Shown in pieces: positions 33,945 through 45,639 of a stretch of DNA of 64,000 nt. Location of the stretch: NCBI RefSeq assembly GCF_022682495.2, contig NC_071389.1, positions 106,123,951 through 106,187,950 on the forward strand. The letters run 5' to 3'. The position numbers were made by a program, and so were the translations under genes. The notes beneath the pieces were generated by a model. It worked only from the letters and a program-made list of their open reading frames with translations, had not been told where the DNA came from and made no database searches. The stretch comes from Desmodus rotundus. Taxonomy: Eukaryota > Chordata > Mammalia > Chiroptera > Phyllostomidae. Positions within the stretch are counted from its first letter, which is position 1. The number at the start of each line of letters is the position of its first letter.

Positions 33945-34165
33945 TGGAAGGTACATCCAGGGAGTCAGCTAGATGCGGCTTCAAATCACAGACACACCAC
34001 TTTCTAGCTATGAAGTCATGAGCAGCACACTTAAGCCTTCTGGGCCTTGGTTTTTCTTACTATAAAAAGGTGATAATAGTATCTCTCAACTCTGTTGTAA
34101 GGAATAAATGCATTAATGACTATTAAGTGCTCATCACAGAGCCTGGCACACAGTAAAATAGTAAA
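33945..34165 (+). mobile_element. MIR SINE, sense
   Basis: Clear MIR order: 'gcggcttcaaatcacagac', 'ccactttctagctatgaagt', 'aaaaaggtgataatagtat', 'ctgttgtaaggaataaatgc', 'agagcctggcacacagtaa'. Confidence 0.9.
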
Positions 34166-36836
34166 AGGCTTTTTAAAAAGTTATTTTCCCAGTAGAGCTG
34201 AAACACAATACACTTTTGGCAACATGAAGCTATTTCCAAAGACTTGAATGTATTTAGTGAAATCCACTATGTGGCCAACCCTGCCCCATGCATCAGGCAG
34301 CACACAAAGGAATGAAGCATTTTGGCATCAACAGCTTTCCTCCGGATTTTCCATGTTCGCTGCGTGCCATTCATGAGGAAACTGAGGGTATAAACAGATG
34401 CCCTATTTCTGGACTCCAATGAAACACTCAGCAGGGGTCATTCAAACCTTTCAATAAACTCACAACATCATATTTGTGTCATTGCCTTCAAAATCCTCCA
34501 GCTCCAAAACATTTTTATAAGAGCCCTGGCAAGAAAGATCTGTTTTTTTCTCTCCCTGATCTTGTCCACTTTCTGGAGAGAAGCTGAGCTGCCCGGTGCA
34601 AGGATGCACAGTGGGGCAGCCGTGAGTAGAAGCAGGAAGAGAGATCTAAGTATTCCTCACTCCAATCGTTCACCTCTGGGAGGGTGGCAAGCATGAGGCT
34701 GTGACCACCAACAGGGCCATGGCCTTCAGACTCCTGAAGGCTTTGGCATCTGGAAGCGAAAGAAGACTGGAAGCTTGGAGCAAGTTATAGGTGGGTTATT
34801 TTTTGTTTTCACTTACTGAGTAAATTAAGAGGAACTGAAAAAAGAATTATGAGACTGGATCAGGGGAAGGTGTGTGGGGGGGGATCCATGCAGGGTGTAT
34901 GAGAGGAAGACCGACAAAGGGACAGGGAAAGAGGCAGACAGAGACCCCTCCCAGGAGCCCAGATCTGGCCCCTTTAGGACAGAAGGACAAAGTGGTTAAC
35001 GCTGGGATGAGAGAACAAGGAAAAGGAATCTGATACCTCACTTTCGTTAATAGTTAGAGCCTTTTTTTCTAGATGTAGGATCCACTCTAACAGGTTCCTC
35101 CTGAGTTGCAAACCCCCTGTCTTCTGTGGTCATAAACCATCAATCATGAGGTTTACAGGGCTGGGTGGAGCTGACACTCGCCCCCTTGCCAGTCTTGGGT
35201 ATGTCAGCACGGTGGAGGTCTCAGCTGCTCCTCGCTCCAAAGGAACGTTTGGGGTCTCCAAAGTCAGGGGCCCTCAGAGAGCACCAGATCCCCTTCCTCT
35301 GGACCTGGTCAGTTGGGCAGGGACACAGGTCTTTGCAGGACCAAAGCTATAACTTCAGTGCTCAGGATAACAACCAATGAGGGAACACTAATTATTTAAT
35401 CCAACAACTGAAAATAACACCTATAATTTACTTCTAGCTTCCATATCTCCCTTAGCTCTCAAAACAGTCCCTAGAGCCTTCAGAAATTTCTGTACGGCAT
35501 GGTCTTGGTATTTACCCCCTCCTGCCTGCGAGTCTGCCCTCTGAGTTGCCTCCTGACGGGGAAGGATGGGTAAGAATGTGAAAGGCCTGTTTTCCCTCAT
35601 CCTCTGCTAGTGGCTGCATGGGCCCTGGCAGAATGAGCCCAATTTATGAGAATGTAAAGGAAGGTGCCTTTGGATGGTGATGCCTGTTTTCTTTCAAGGC
35701 AAGTTTCATTTGGACTATAAACAGAGAGTGCCTCTCTCCTCTCCTGCTCCCCACTCTAAGTGGAGCGATGTCAGGCCCTCAGTCCTCAGTTGTGGAGGTG
35801 GGAGGATGTAGTAGAAGCTGCAGGACCAGGAGGGAGGAGTGGCAAGCCTGGGCTCTCTGTCTGGGAGCTGACCTTGATTTTGATCGGGCCAGTGGTACGT
35901 AGATGTGCTCTGAGTATATTCATTTTGCTTCCTGCCCTGACAGGCCAATGTGGAGAAGTTCACTTAGAAGCTGGATCACGACATCTCCAAAGAGAAAACC
36001 AGTGCTCTCAACCATAGAGGAGAATAGGAGGAATCCCCGCTCCCTCACTGTTTCCCATCAGAACCTGGATCCTGCGAGAAATGGGGTATACTTAGGATGA
36101 CAAAGATGATCCAAACATACTTGGGGCTCCTGGGCCACAGCACATAAGACTCAGAGCCAAGCCAACCCTAAAGGAAGGAAGACACCCCTGAGTGGCTCTG
36201 ATGAATCTCTCCTTAGTCCTGTGATGGGCCCCAGGATAGGCTCACAGCAGCTGCTCTCTGCCAGCGCACCAGGTTGCTCTTACCAGTGTCCTTGGTCCTC
36301 TCACTGGAGTGACCAAGCCAGATCACACCCCTGAGTCTCCATTTGGGAATAAGATGGGTCTTTTAATCCACAGGCAAACCCGTGACTGGTCTCTAAAATG
36401 GGTTGACCTGCTGAACATCCCCAGGTGGGAGATACAAGCTCCATCACACCCAGTGGGTATCGCCAACACTTGCTCTCCAGACCTAGGTCATCCATTCACT
36501 GGAGCAGATGCCTGTTAAGCAGCTCTCATTAAAATGCGCTCACTGCCTCTCTGTACAGGAGCATGGTTTGAACACAGGCAAATGGTCTGCCTATTGGTCA
36601 GCCATTCACCACATCCCTAGACATGATGGCATCCAGGGACTGGCCGGGCCATGGCTGTGGAAAACCACTTACCCAGACACAGTAGGAAAGGCATACAAGG
36701 GCCTCCCCTCCTGAGGACTGGACCTCCCAGGGGGCAGTGTGGGGCTGCAAGGCTGTGACCCTCATGTCAGTGCTCATGACTCTCCTGGTGCAAATGCCTC
36801 ATGGAGCTGATGAGCTGGTGTTTAAAGATACGGGTA
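34166..36836. other. Unannotated non-coding stretch
   Basis: No gene or confident repeat. Bases 36300-36715 carry overlapping plus-strand frames (69 and 68 codons) that I examined for retroviral pol similarity and could not match. CpG is sparse. Confidence 0.4.
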
Positions 36837-37222
36837 GTTTTTCCCACAATGAGATATTACCTCACACCTGTTAGAATGGCTAATATCAAAACGATTCATA
36901 ATAAATGCTGGTGAGGATGTGGAAAGAGGGAACCTGGGCACTGTTGGTGGGAATGCAGACTGGGGTGCAGCCACTGTGGAAAACAGTATGGGGGTTCCTT
37001 GAAAAATTAAAAAAGGATTACCTTATGATCCAACACTCCCATTTCTGCGTATTTATCTGAAGGAAACAAAATCACTGTCTCAAAGAGATATCAGCACTCC
37101 CATGTTCGCTGCAGCATTATTTATAATATGGAAACAAGGTAAGTAGTTGTTTATAGATGGTAAAGAGGATGTGATATGTATGCGTGTCTGTCTGCCTGTC
37201 TGTCTGTCTGTAAGTATATGTA
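36837..37222 (+). mobile_element. L1 late-ORF2 fragment, sense, left of mariner
   Basis: 'acaatgagatattacctcac', 'cctgttagaatggctaatat', 'gtggaaagagggaacctggg', 'gcagccactgtggaaaacag' and 'gcagcattatttataatatg' follow the L1 late-ORF2 order. It continues on the far side of the mariner at 37352 with 'aatggaatgttattcaacc'. A GTCT repeat sits near the junction. Confidence 0.88.
37184..37211. repeat. (GTCT)n microsatellite
   Basis: Tetranucleotide run with one variant unit (tgcc), beside the mariner insertion in L1. Confidence 0.9.
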
Positions 37223-37224
37223 CA

Positions 37225-37351
37225 TACGAAGTGGGTAAAAGTAGGTTTACTGTTGTCCGTATGGAAAATACAACAGTTAATAAATAAATAACAATACAAA
37301 AATAAACTATTTCTCATACTCACAACTAAACCTCTCCTGCCTTGTCCTGCA
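37225..37351 (-). mobile_element. Mariner MITE, diverged, inside L1
   Basis: Matches the reverse complement of the better-preserved element at 63343-63469 along its whole length: 'gtgggtaaaagtaggtttac', 'gtatggaaaatacaacagt', 'ttaataaataaataacaat', 'aaaaataaact', then 'cacaactaaacctctcctg'. The two ends are inverted relative to one another. It divides an L1 that is otherwise continuous. It encodes no transposase. Confidence 0.8.
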
Positions 37352-37605
37352 CACACACACAATGGAATGTTATTCAACCACGAGAAAGAAAGAAAGAAAC
37401 CCGTCCCTTTATGACAACATGGATTAGAGGGCATGTGTTAAGTGAAACAATAAGTCAAAGGCACATATTGCATGATCTCCCTTATGTGGAATCTAAAAAA
37501 ACTGAACTCATAGAAACAGGGGACAGGTTGGTAGTCACTGCAGGTAGGGGCTGGGGAGAACTGGGAGAAATGGGAGACGGTGTTCGGTTAGGACCACAGT
37601 TCTCT
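37352..37605 (+). mobile_element. L1 3' fragment, sense, right of mariner
   Basis: Continuation of the L1 at 36837: 'aatggaatgttattcaacc', 'aagtgaaacaataagtcaaa', 'cttatgtggaatctaaaaaa', 'gaactcatagaaacaggg' and 'gacaggttggtagtcactg'. The terminal 3'UTR is missing. An AAAG repeat is at 37384-37398. Confidence 0.88.
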
Positions 37606-40600
37606 TGACCACCTGAGCTGACTACGACTTCACTGGACACCATCCAGGGCCTTCCCTGCGGCCGACACTTCCTGTCCTGGGAAGCCAGCCCCACAGCTCT
37701 ACTCCCCGGAGGGGCTCTGCAAGGCCTGCCTTTGCCTCCCTGTCACCCTCTTCTGTCCTGAGTTAGTCATCATTTTTTCTTTCCATATTTTACTTCATTT
37801 TGTTTGCCCATAATAGTAACACATAGTCTTCACAGAAAATTTGGACAGTAAATTATAAAGAAACAAACAAAAACTCTCACTGTTTCTCAAAAGCCCATTT
37901 CCTCTCGGTAGGGACAATGGAGTCGGTCAGGCTCCCTCACCCGTGTGTCCGGGGTAAACGTAACTTAGCAGTGTTCATATAACCTTGAGTAGGGGCCCGC
38001 ATGCCTAGAATGAAGCTCTGTTATATAACTGAAGGTCAGTATTGGCACCCAGCCGGCTTTGTGTGCCCTCGGTATGTAAGGGAGTCGTGACTTCCCGCAG
38101 TGAGACTCCCGGCTTGCGGCGCACACGGCTCGCCCACCCAGAACAAAGGCATGTCAGACACACCCACAGCTCCGCGGATTTTCTCCCGTCTGCCCAAATC
38201 CCGTGTGCATCTGCCTGGCATTGAATGGCTACAAGACACTCTCAGATTTCCTGCCCCATTTGACTCCCTGCCTCCTCCTCCTCCTCCCTGCTCTTAGCCC
38301 TTGTTAGAAGATGAGTTTCCATTAGCATTTTCAGGTCTTGCTATCTTAGGGTGGCAAATATTATCATACAGATTAGCATATTACTCCCCAGTTACTTTTC
38401 AGTCACAAGCAACCCCAACCAGATTGGGGTTATTCTTAATCTGCATAATTTTGGCAAAGAAGTAAGAGGTGCAGTGAGAAGCTGTGGGGTCCTGACACAT
38501 CTCCAAGTGAACACAGCCAGACCTTGCCGTGGAGATGAATGTGGTTTGGAAACAAATAAAGAGAAGATATATTGAGTAATAGGAGCACATGGCCATTTAA
38601 CAGCAAAGGAGAAGCACCCAGCGCTCTGCTGTGGGTGAGCCCTGTTCTGCCCAGACAGAGAAGCAGGAACCGCCTGATTTCTCACACTCCCTTCCAGCCA
38701 CATGTGACACAATTTGGTTTCAGGGAAATAGCATTTACTGAAGTGGTTCGTGGAAGAGGGGCTGTTCACTGGCACTGTCTTCCTTGTAGGTCTGTGTGAA
38801 GTTCGCCCTGGCAGCCTGCTCAGGTCAAGTAGACGTGTTAATAACTTCGAGACTCTGCATCCCCACCCTCCCGTGAAGGCTCCCAGGGCATTATGTTCTA
38901 AATAATAACTTCAGGACAGAGGGCCTAGGTGGGCTAACATATGGATGGATGGTCGATGTAACAGAATAATAGAATGGCTGCTACCCCAAAACAGGCACGT
39001 TGTTTGATTACACTAAGAACACGTGTGGAAGACACACACAGGAGAGGCAGGGGCAGTGCCTGGCGCGGGTTTGCAGCAGGGCTCCTGGTGACAAGCAAGG
39101 GGACCTGCATGCACTATGAAGGAGCTTTGCCTTAGTCTGTAGGACACAGGAGGCCATCAGAGGATTTACTTATTGTTCTTACTTCCATGCACATTTTTCT
39201 TGTCCTGGCTTCCATGTACTCAGGAAACGTATAATCAGCATCCTCCTGCCAAAAACCTGTCATATGTTTGAAAACAATGACATTTTACAATTTGATCTTG
39301 CCTCATTTCATTAAATGGTCCTGATTCTTTAACCTTTCTTCATGGGACCCCTTTTTCATCTGCATTCTGTCTTTTTATCTGTGTCACTCTTTCTATAGTG
39401 TCTCAAGTTTTTCCCTATCTTTTCAAAAGTATAATAATCAAGATGGCATGCAGTTTTGTAACAGTTTACAGGGAAGCATAACAAAACAACTATTTCTCTT
39501 TTTTCTCACATACAATTTTTTAAAAACACATTCTAGAATCATGGTGGGATATTTCCCACAATAACATGGCATGGTTCACATGTTTCCCAGCCGGGGAATA
39601 TAGACATATCCAGTCCCCTTCCCCATATTTCTACCGGTGTATTTCCAGCCACCTCCCCATCAATTGGCAATGTTTGGTCACAGTGCACTACTTGCATTTG
39701 CCTCTAATCATTACTAACCATGATCCATTTTGTTTTAATCACCTTAGTTTATATTTTATTTAAAATCATAAGTCCTGGATCTTTTCCCTTCTACCCCTCC
39801 CTGCCCCCCCAAAAGTCTGGTTCTAGGAAATAAGATGCTGGGTGTGTCCTGCTCAGGAGTTGAACAACATAGTGACTGAAAGTCTGAACTGGCTGAACGA
39901 CAGGCCCGGTCCTGTGTTTCCACGTGAATCACCAGTGTCAAACCTACTTTCTGACTATGACATCATCCCCCTGTTTTCAGCCCCCTGTCACTTTCCATTT
40001 CTTAGCGAATGTCCTGCCTCTGAGGTCTTTTCTGAAATGTTGCTGTCAGGATTTCTGGAGTTATTTCGAACCGTTCAAGGATTGTGACCTCACCACCTCC
40101 CGTTCAGGATTTTCCATGATCCCTAAAATGATGAATATCACACTGTTGCTCTTGCAAGCCTTTTTTTTTTTTCAATTAAGAAAAATCAATTTCCTTCCTT
40201 CCTGGTGTAAATGTAGTTTATCTCATTTGCCCTGGTTGGGAAGCTGTAATGGTGTTAATTACGTTAAGGGTTTCACACTGATTTGGAGGTGCTTACCAAG
40301 AGACACATTCTCAGACACTGGCAAGAAAGCTCAGGCGGGATCGAGAATTCACAGTGATGTGAAGACAGAAATATGCTTTTTGGAATGTGTATGCAGCCGT
40401 TAGGTTAAAAAAATTGGTTTGCCCATTAATTTTAACTCTGAATTGTGAATTTTCTACATGTAATGTTCAGTTGTGAGGAGTTCAGAAAATAATGCTGACT
40501 TTTTTTTTAACCCTAACCAGAGAAAAGTGGAAAAGGAAACAGCACATGGGTGTTTTTCCCTACCATTAAAAGAAAAAATGGCTTAGCAAATAAGGAGGGA

Positions 40601-42390
40601 GTTATAGAAACAGCTAGGAAACTTCTCCCTGGGAAAATTTCACTCACTAGAGATCACATTTAAATAGAGAATTAAATTTTGCAAAGAGCTTCTCCATCTG
40701 TGTCGTGAGAACCCCAGCAGGTGTGCAATGAGGAGCAGCCCCGTCCTGACATGGAGGGACTGGGGCAGAGGGAGCTGAGGGTCCCTGGGCCCAGAGACAG
40801 CAGCAGAACTGAAAATGACCCTGTGCCCCCCTTGTTGCCAGTACCGCCTTCACTCAGCCCTTCACTGTACCCTACCGGTCCCCACCTTACCCCATCCCTC
40901 AGTTAGTATGAATAGAGTGTCAGGCTTATTATGGTGAGCACTCAAAAACGTCGCCGTTATAATGAAGAAAGGCAGGGTACTGGGCAGGTTCATGGCAACT
41001 CAGCACATACCCTGGAGTCCTCTGGGAGCCCTCCGGCTGAGCATTCCCCTAGGACCTGGTGCACTAACAGCATGAGCAGGTGCAGGTGAGGGAGCCGGGG
41101 AAGGGACAGGCACAGGCAGGGGCTGAGGCCTGGACCTGGCTGGGTGTCTCCACCAGAAGCCTCCAGGCAGCAGGCGGGAGGCGATCCTAAAAGTAAATGG
41201 GGGTCTCTAAAGGGAGGACCAAGGGGAAGCCAAGGTTGACTCAGCCCACTGGCTCCAACTGCTGGCTCCATGCCTGTTACTGTTCACGTTTAGGGGGGCT
41301 GTGAGGGTGGGGAAGGTCTGGGCACAGGCAGGACAATGGGAGGGGTTCCCTGGCTGAGTTGGGTAAGTAAAAGAACACAAATACTGGGACCCAACTGGCA
41401 GACGTGCCTGTTGCGCTGAGACAAGTTCACCGGACAGCGGGGACTGTCTCTGCGTTGAGAGCCGACTGGTGGGATGATGCAGTTCTCACTTAAGGAGGTG
41501 AGGCATCGAACTCCCTGTATCTGGCCCGCTGCAGGGAAGGGGGCACGTGGCACCCCCAAATGATGCCTCACACACTTCGGTGTACTAGCAAGGAAGCAGT
41601 TAACACCTGCTCTCTGCCTGAGGGAAAAACAGCCGACACAGGGTGTCCCGGGGCTGGGCTTGTTTACCATGTTATAAATAAGAAATAAATATATGTAACA
41701 AATTTTAAATTGTTGACACAAAGACTAATTGTCAATTTCATATGTGTAAGCAAGGCCTAGTAGGCAGAACTACCAGACCTTCCCAGGAGAGTTCTTCATC
41801 CCCTGATATGTCCCTCCATCTGTCTCTGTCTCTCCAGACGTGAAGGGGATGGAGCGCGCTGGTGACCAGCCTCGTAGGTCCGTCTCAGGACATCAGGCTC
41901 TGACAGAGAAGATGTGCTCTCGAACTAGGCTATTTCATTATTGCTGTCAGTTTTCAGAGTGTGTCCTGGGCTGGTGACATGTTGCTAGTGAATTGCTATA
42001 GGGTACGGTTAGAGAAACAGGAAGAAGGGAAGGAAGCACACTGTGGGGGCGGGGGAGTGTTGGGAGGGTGGGGTTGGGCAACTCTTTTAGCCTAAGAAAG
42101 GAAAAGGAAAAGGAGAAAAATATATAGAGTCTATAACTCATCTAAAGTGAGGCAGATTGGATTCTAAATAACAGCATTTAACTCAGTAAAAGCTGTGTCA
42201 TTCCAACAGCTCTCAGCACAGAAGTAGAATAGCATGAAGTTTGAGGCAGAACACACCCGAATTAGTGTGTGCCCTGTCCTTACAGGGCTAGCAGCCTAAT
42301 AGTGGTGTTGAAGGTACGAAGTGCCCTTTAATTGCATGCAGAAAGTTAGAGGATTAAAATACTCTCCAAAAGCAAAGAGGCGAGGAGAGA
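37606..42390. other. Long unannotated, repeat-poor stretch
   Basis: No gene recognised and little repeat sequence for nearly 4.8 kb. A scattered CpG group lies at 38050-38180 ('gtgacttcccgcagtgagac', 'cttgcggcgcacacggctcg'), a (TCC)n run at 38268-38287, and T- or A-runs at 40162-40173 and 40501-40509. Frames reach 159 codons (39924-40403) with no domain. Low repeat content can mark constrained or regulatory sequence but does not prove it. Confidence 0.4.
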
Positions 42391-42394
42391 GGAA

Positions 42395-42530
42395 AGGGGA
42401 TTGGTAAAATGTTGATAATTGTTGAAAGTGGGGCTGAGTCTACGGTGCTGGTAGTGGAGGTCTGGTTGTCTTGTCCTAGTCCTTCTAGTTTCTTGTCTGT
42501 TTGGAAATTTCCCTGATAAAAGTTTTTAAG
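42395..42530 (+). mobile_element. L1 3' terminal fragment, sense
   Basis: 'taaaatgttgataattgttg', 'gtttggaaatttccctgata' and 'aaagttttt' match the old L1 3' terminus ('atgttgataattgttga...tttgaaaatttccataataaaa'). Short and diverged. Confidence 0.6.
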
Positions 42531-42819
42531 TGGTCGGGAGACAGAGGAAAGAGAAGAAAAGCTACATTTACATGTGTCGCGTAAGCAATTTTTGCCCTTG
42601 TTAAGTGGGGTTATCTTGATCATGTTACAGAATGGCTAATTCTATTGGTTAGACACCAATAGTTAAGCAGAAATGTGACAGAAGGCAGCAAAAATGTTAA
42701 GAAGAGAAGAGAATCACAGTGAGCACAGAGGGTGGTGTGGATTCTGGAGTAGATGGAGGGGGTCCTTGAGGGCCCAGGGGCAGGGATGAAAGAAACCACC
42801 ACAAGAATGCCAGATTCAT

Positions 42820-42950
42820 TGTTCTCTCAGCAAATATTTACTGAGCCCTCTGTTTTGGCCCAGTTCTGAGCCCCAGGGACACAGCATGAGGCAAACAGCC
42901 TTCCTCCTCACGGCACTGACATTCTAGGGAGGTGGCTGACATGGAAGGAG
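42820..42950 (-). mobile_element. L2 3' tail, antisense
   Basis: 'cagcaaatatttactgagcc', 'gccccagggacacagcatga' and 'cggcactgacattctaggg' match the reversed L2 terminus, one of the clearer L2 copies here. Confidence 0.75.
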
Positions 42951-43305
42951 CAGGACTCCACGAACATTCCTGTCAGCCTATTTGCTGAGTTTGGGGATCC
43001 CAAGTCCCTAATTCAGCCCCTGCTGCTGCTTCTGGTCAGCACTTCTATCCTTCTATCTAGGAGGTCATGAGCGGACCAGGCAATGGGACAACAGAAGGGC
43101 TGGGGAGCTGAGTACCAGCCACCAATGTCACCTTAATTCTACTAAGAACTGAGGTCTTCCTCTCTCTTCTCTTTTAGAAGTTCATTAAAGCTGACCCACT
43201 TAACCTTCCTAAACACACTGGCCAAACCCTGAAAGGTTTGTTTCATGGCCCCAAACAACATCTGACATCACAAGTGCAATACTGAAGAAAGCTAAGCCAG
43301 CATGC
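42951..43305. other. Unannotated non-coding stretch
   Basis: No gene or confident repeat recognised. Confidence 0.4.
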
Positions 43306-43815
43306 AGGGTATGCAGTGCTCCCCTTGTCTAGGGGACAGACTTTCTGAGGCTTTTAGTGGATGCCGAAACCCACAGATGTTACCGAACCCAAATATGCCA
43401 TGTTTCTCCTGTACACATACCCCTTTTCACTTAAAGGAAAACTTGATGACCTCTCTGTGGAATATCTCAATTGCCAGCATCACTACTCTTGTTTTGGGGC
43501 TATTAAGTAAAATAAGGGTCACTGGAATGCAAGTACTACACCACCACCACAGTGGATCTGATAACCCAGGTGGCTACTAACTAATGCGTGGGGAACAGAA
43601 GCAGCATGGGGACATGGAACACAGGGAGGGTTCTCATCCCAGATGGGACAGAGCAGGGTGGTGCGAGATTTCCTCATGCTATTGAGAATGGTATGCAATG
43701 TAGAATTTACCATTTGTCTATTTTTGGAATTCTCCATTTAATATTTTTGGACCATGGTTAACAGTGGGTAAATAAAACCATGGAAAGTGAAACCTCAGAT
43801 AAGGGGGCTGAGCTA
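43306..43815 (+). mobile_element. Tigger-type DNA transposon relic
   Basis: Left end 'tgctccccttgtctagggg' with 'agtggatgccgaaacccac' and 'atgttaccgaacccaaatat'. Right end 'ttaacagtgggtaaataaaa', 'ccatggaaagtgaaacctca', 'gataagggggctg'. The two ends are inverted versions of one another and match the class whose consensus starts 'CAGTAGTCCCCCCTTATCC'. Exact ends and TA flanks are decayed. No transposase frame. Confidence 0.8.
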
Positions 43816-44940
43816 CTGAATTTTGTTTAATACCAATCAAAACCTCAGGCTTGTGGTGGGAACATTTCACCAGGTACAGGAAGCTGCTACAGGCAGTTTC
43901 CAAGTCCTGCCCTCCACACTTTGACCTTGACTTGTTTCTCCCTTTCTGTGAGGGGAGGCTGCCCTACACCTGCTAGGGTACCCCAGCCTCTCTCTGGGCC
44001 CACTGCCTGCTGGGTGAGATGGTCCTCTACCAGGAGGTTCTCCCCACTTTGCTGTGCTTTTTTTGTCCCTACCTGGGGTGTCCCTTTCAGGGAGGCTATG
44101 ATAGAGTGAAAATGAGACCAGCTCTGCAAAAAGGCAGTTCTGAGAAGGAATGTGCTTCCAGTCTGCTCCTGCAGTGCCAGGTCCCACCAAAACGCTAGGA
44201 TTAGAGCTTGTTAGTCATTGTTGAGAAACTGCAGTGGGACCCATTTATAAGCACAAAAATGAGAAATTCCAGGATTGAAAGCCTGGATTTATTTTTAACA
44301 CTTCAGACCTGACACCTCCAAACACCTGTATAATCAGCTACCGGTCAAAAGAGGGAACAAGCATAGCTTGGGCTGTGAGTGACACCTGCTCACATGAGGT
44401 GGAAGAATGTGGCACTTTGGGAAGTGATTTAGGGACAAACAAAGCAGAACATGGAGAGAATGCTTGGTTCTCACAGCTTGTAAAAAACAGCCACAGTACA
44501 ATGAGTATGTCAGAACCCATGGGGGCCCTTGAGGGGCACCCCTGCAGGCTGGGGCATCCCCAGCGTCATCTCTGCCACCACTAGCTTTGCTGTGCTGCTG
44601 AGCTCGGCATAGGCAATGTGCTCTGCAATATTTGATCTCCTTGCCCTGTTCCTGTCTTTGGTGTTTGTGCTTGTGGGCATGTAGGGTTCACAGCCAGACT
44701 CCAGCCCGGCTGGCTCATGACTCTCACTGTCACCAGGCACCCAGTCCAAGGGCCTTTCTTCCCCCACACCCTGTTCTCAGGCAGGCTGCTGCACACCAGC
44801 TCTTTTCTGCAGCACCATCTCCTGCCACTGGGCCACTTGTTCTTCCCAGGCAAATGCTAAAGGGACACTATGCTCTCCAGCAGAATGGCACACTCTTATA
44901 TTTAGCCACATTGTGTAATATGTGACAATAACACTTTGTA
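43816..44940. other. Unannotated non-coding stretch
   Basis: No gene or confident repeat recognised. Overlapping frames (60-107 codons) without domains. Confidence 0.4.
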
Positions 44941-45110
44941 CTCAGGGTGCACCTTTTATCAGAGGAACTCCATGCACTCTGCAAACATCTCCTGCACAAC
45001 ACCCCTGGATGGAAGGAATATGCCAAATATTGTGATCTCGGGCTCCCAGCTGGAGAGACTGAGGCCCGGGGAGGGAGGCATGGCCCAAGTCTCCCAATGA
45101 GTCAGGACCC
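44941..45110 (-). mobile_element. Probable MIR fragment, antisense
   Basis: 'ctccatgcactctgcaaaca', 'tcctgcacaacacccctgg' and 'gagactgaggcccggggag' follow the antisense MIR order ('atcctcacaacaaccctg... aactgaggctcagag'). Diverged. Confidence 0.5.
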
Positions 45111-45639
45111 AGCAAAGGACCATGGGCTGCTCTCTAGATTTTTGTCAGACTTTGCTTTCTGAACTTTATAGCCTGCAGCTCCCCCAAAGCTGGTCTTCTT
45201 CTCTGGTACAGAAACATTCCTCTGCACACAGAGACATCTCTGTGCAGAGACATGCTTGACACTTGCCTTGAAAACCCACACATCTGTCTCAGTAGAAATG
45301 CAAAAATGCTATCTTTGCTGTGGCCAGCATTTTCCTCACTGTGGTACCTCAATGTTTTGGAGAGCTGTTTCCATAAAAATCCACACCTTGGCTGACATAG
45401 GAAGTTATGGGGGACCCCAGAGAAAGTGCTCCAGAACTTTGAGTAATGTGGTTAGATTCCAGATTCCATCTTTCTGTAACACTGAGTGGCTGATCAGATG
45501 CTCTAGTCAGAGAAGTGGCTGTGACAGTCAATGACTGAAAATTCCGTTTCCAGCACAAATCTAGGTAAAGGTTTGCATAAGATGGAACTCATAAGATTAT
45601 CTCCTTCTCACACCTCTAATATCTTTGGCCACTTTTCCC
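45111..45639. other. Unannotated non-coding stretch
   Basis: No gene or confident repeat recognised. Confidence 0.4.

Noticed and set aside
36309..36714. Overlapping plus-strand frames with a Trp/His-rich peptide, considered as retroviral pol
   Set aside because: I could not match any catalytic motif or order of a pol gene, and no LTRs flank it.
37184..37211. CRISPR-like tandem repeat
   Set aside because: Simple GTCT microsatellite with no spacers, in a mammalian L1.
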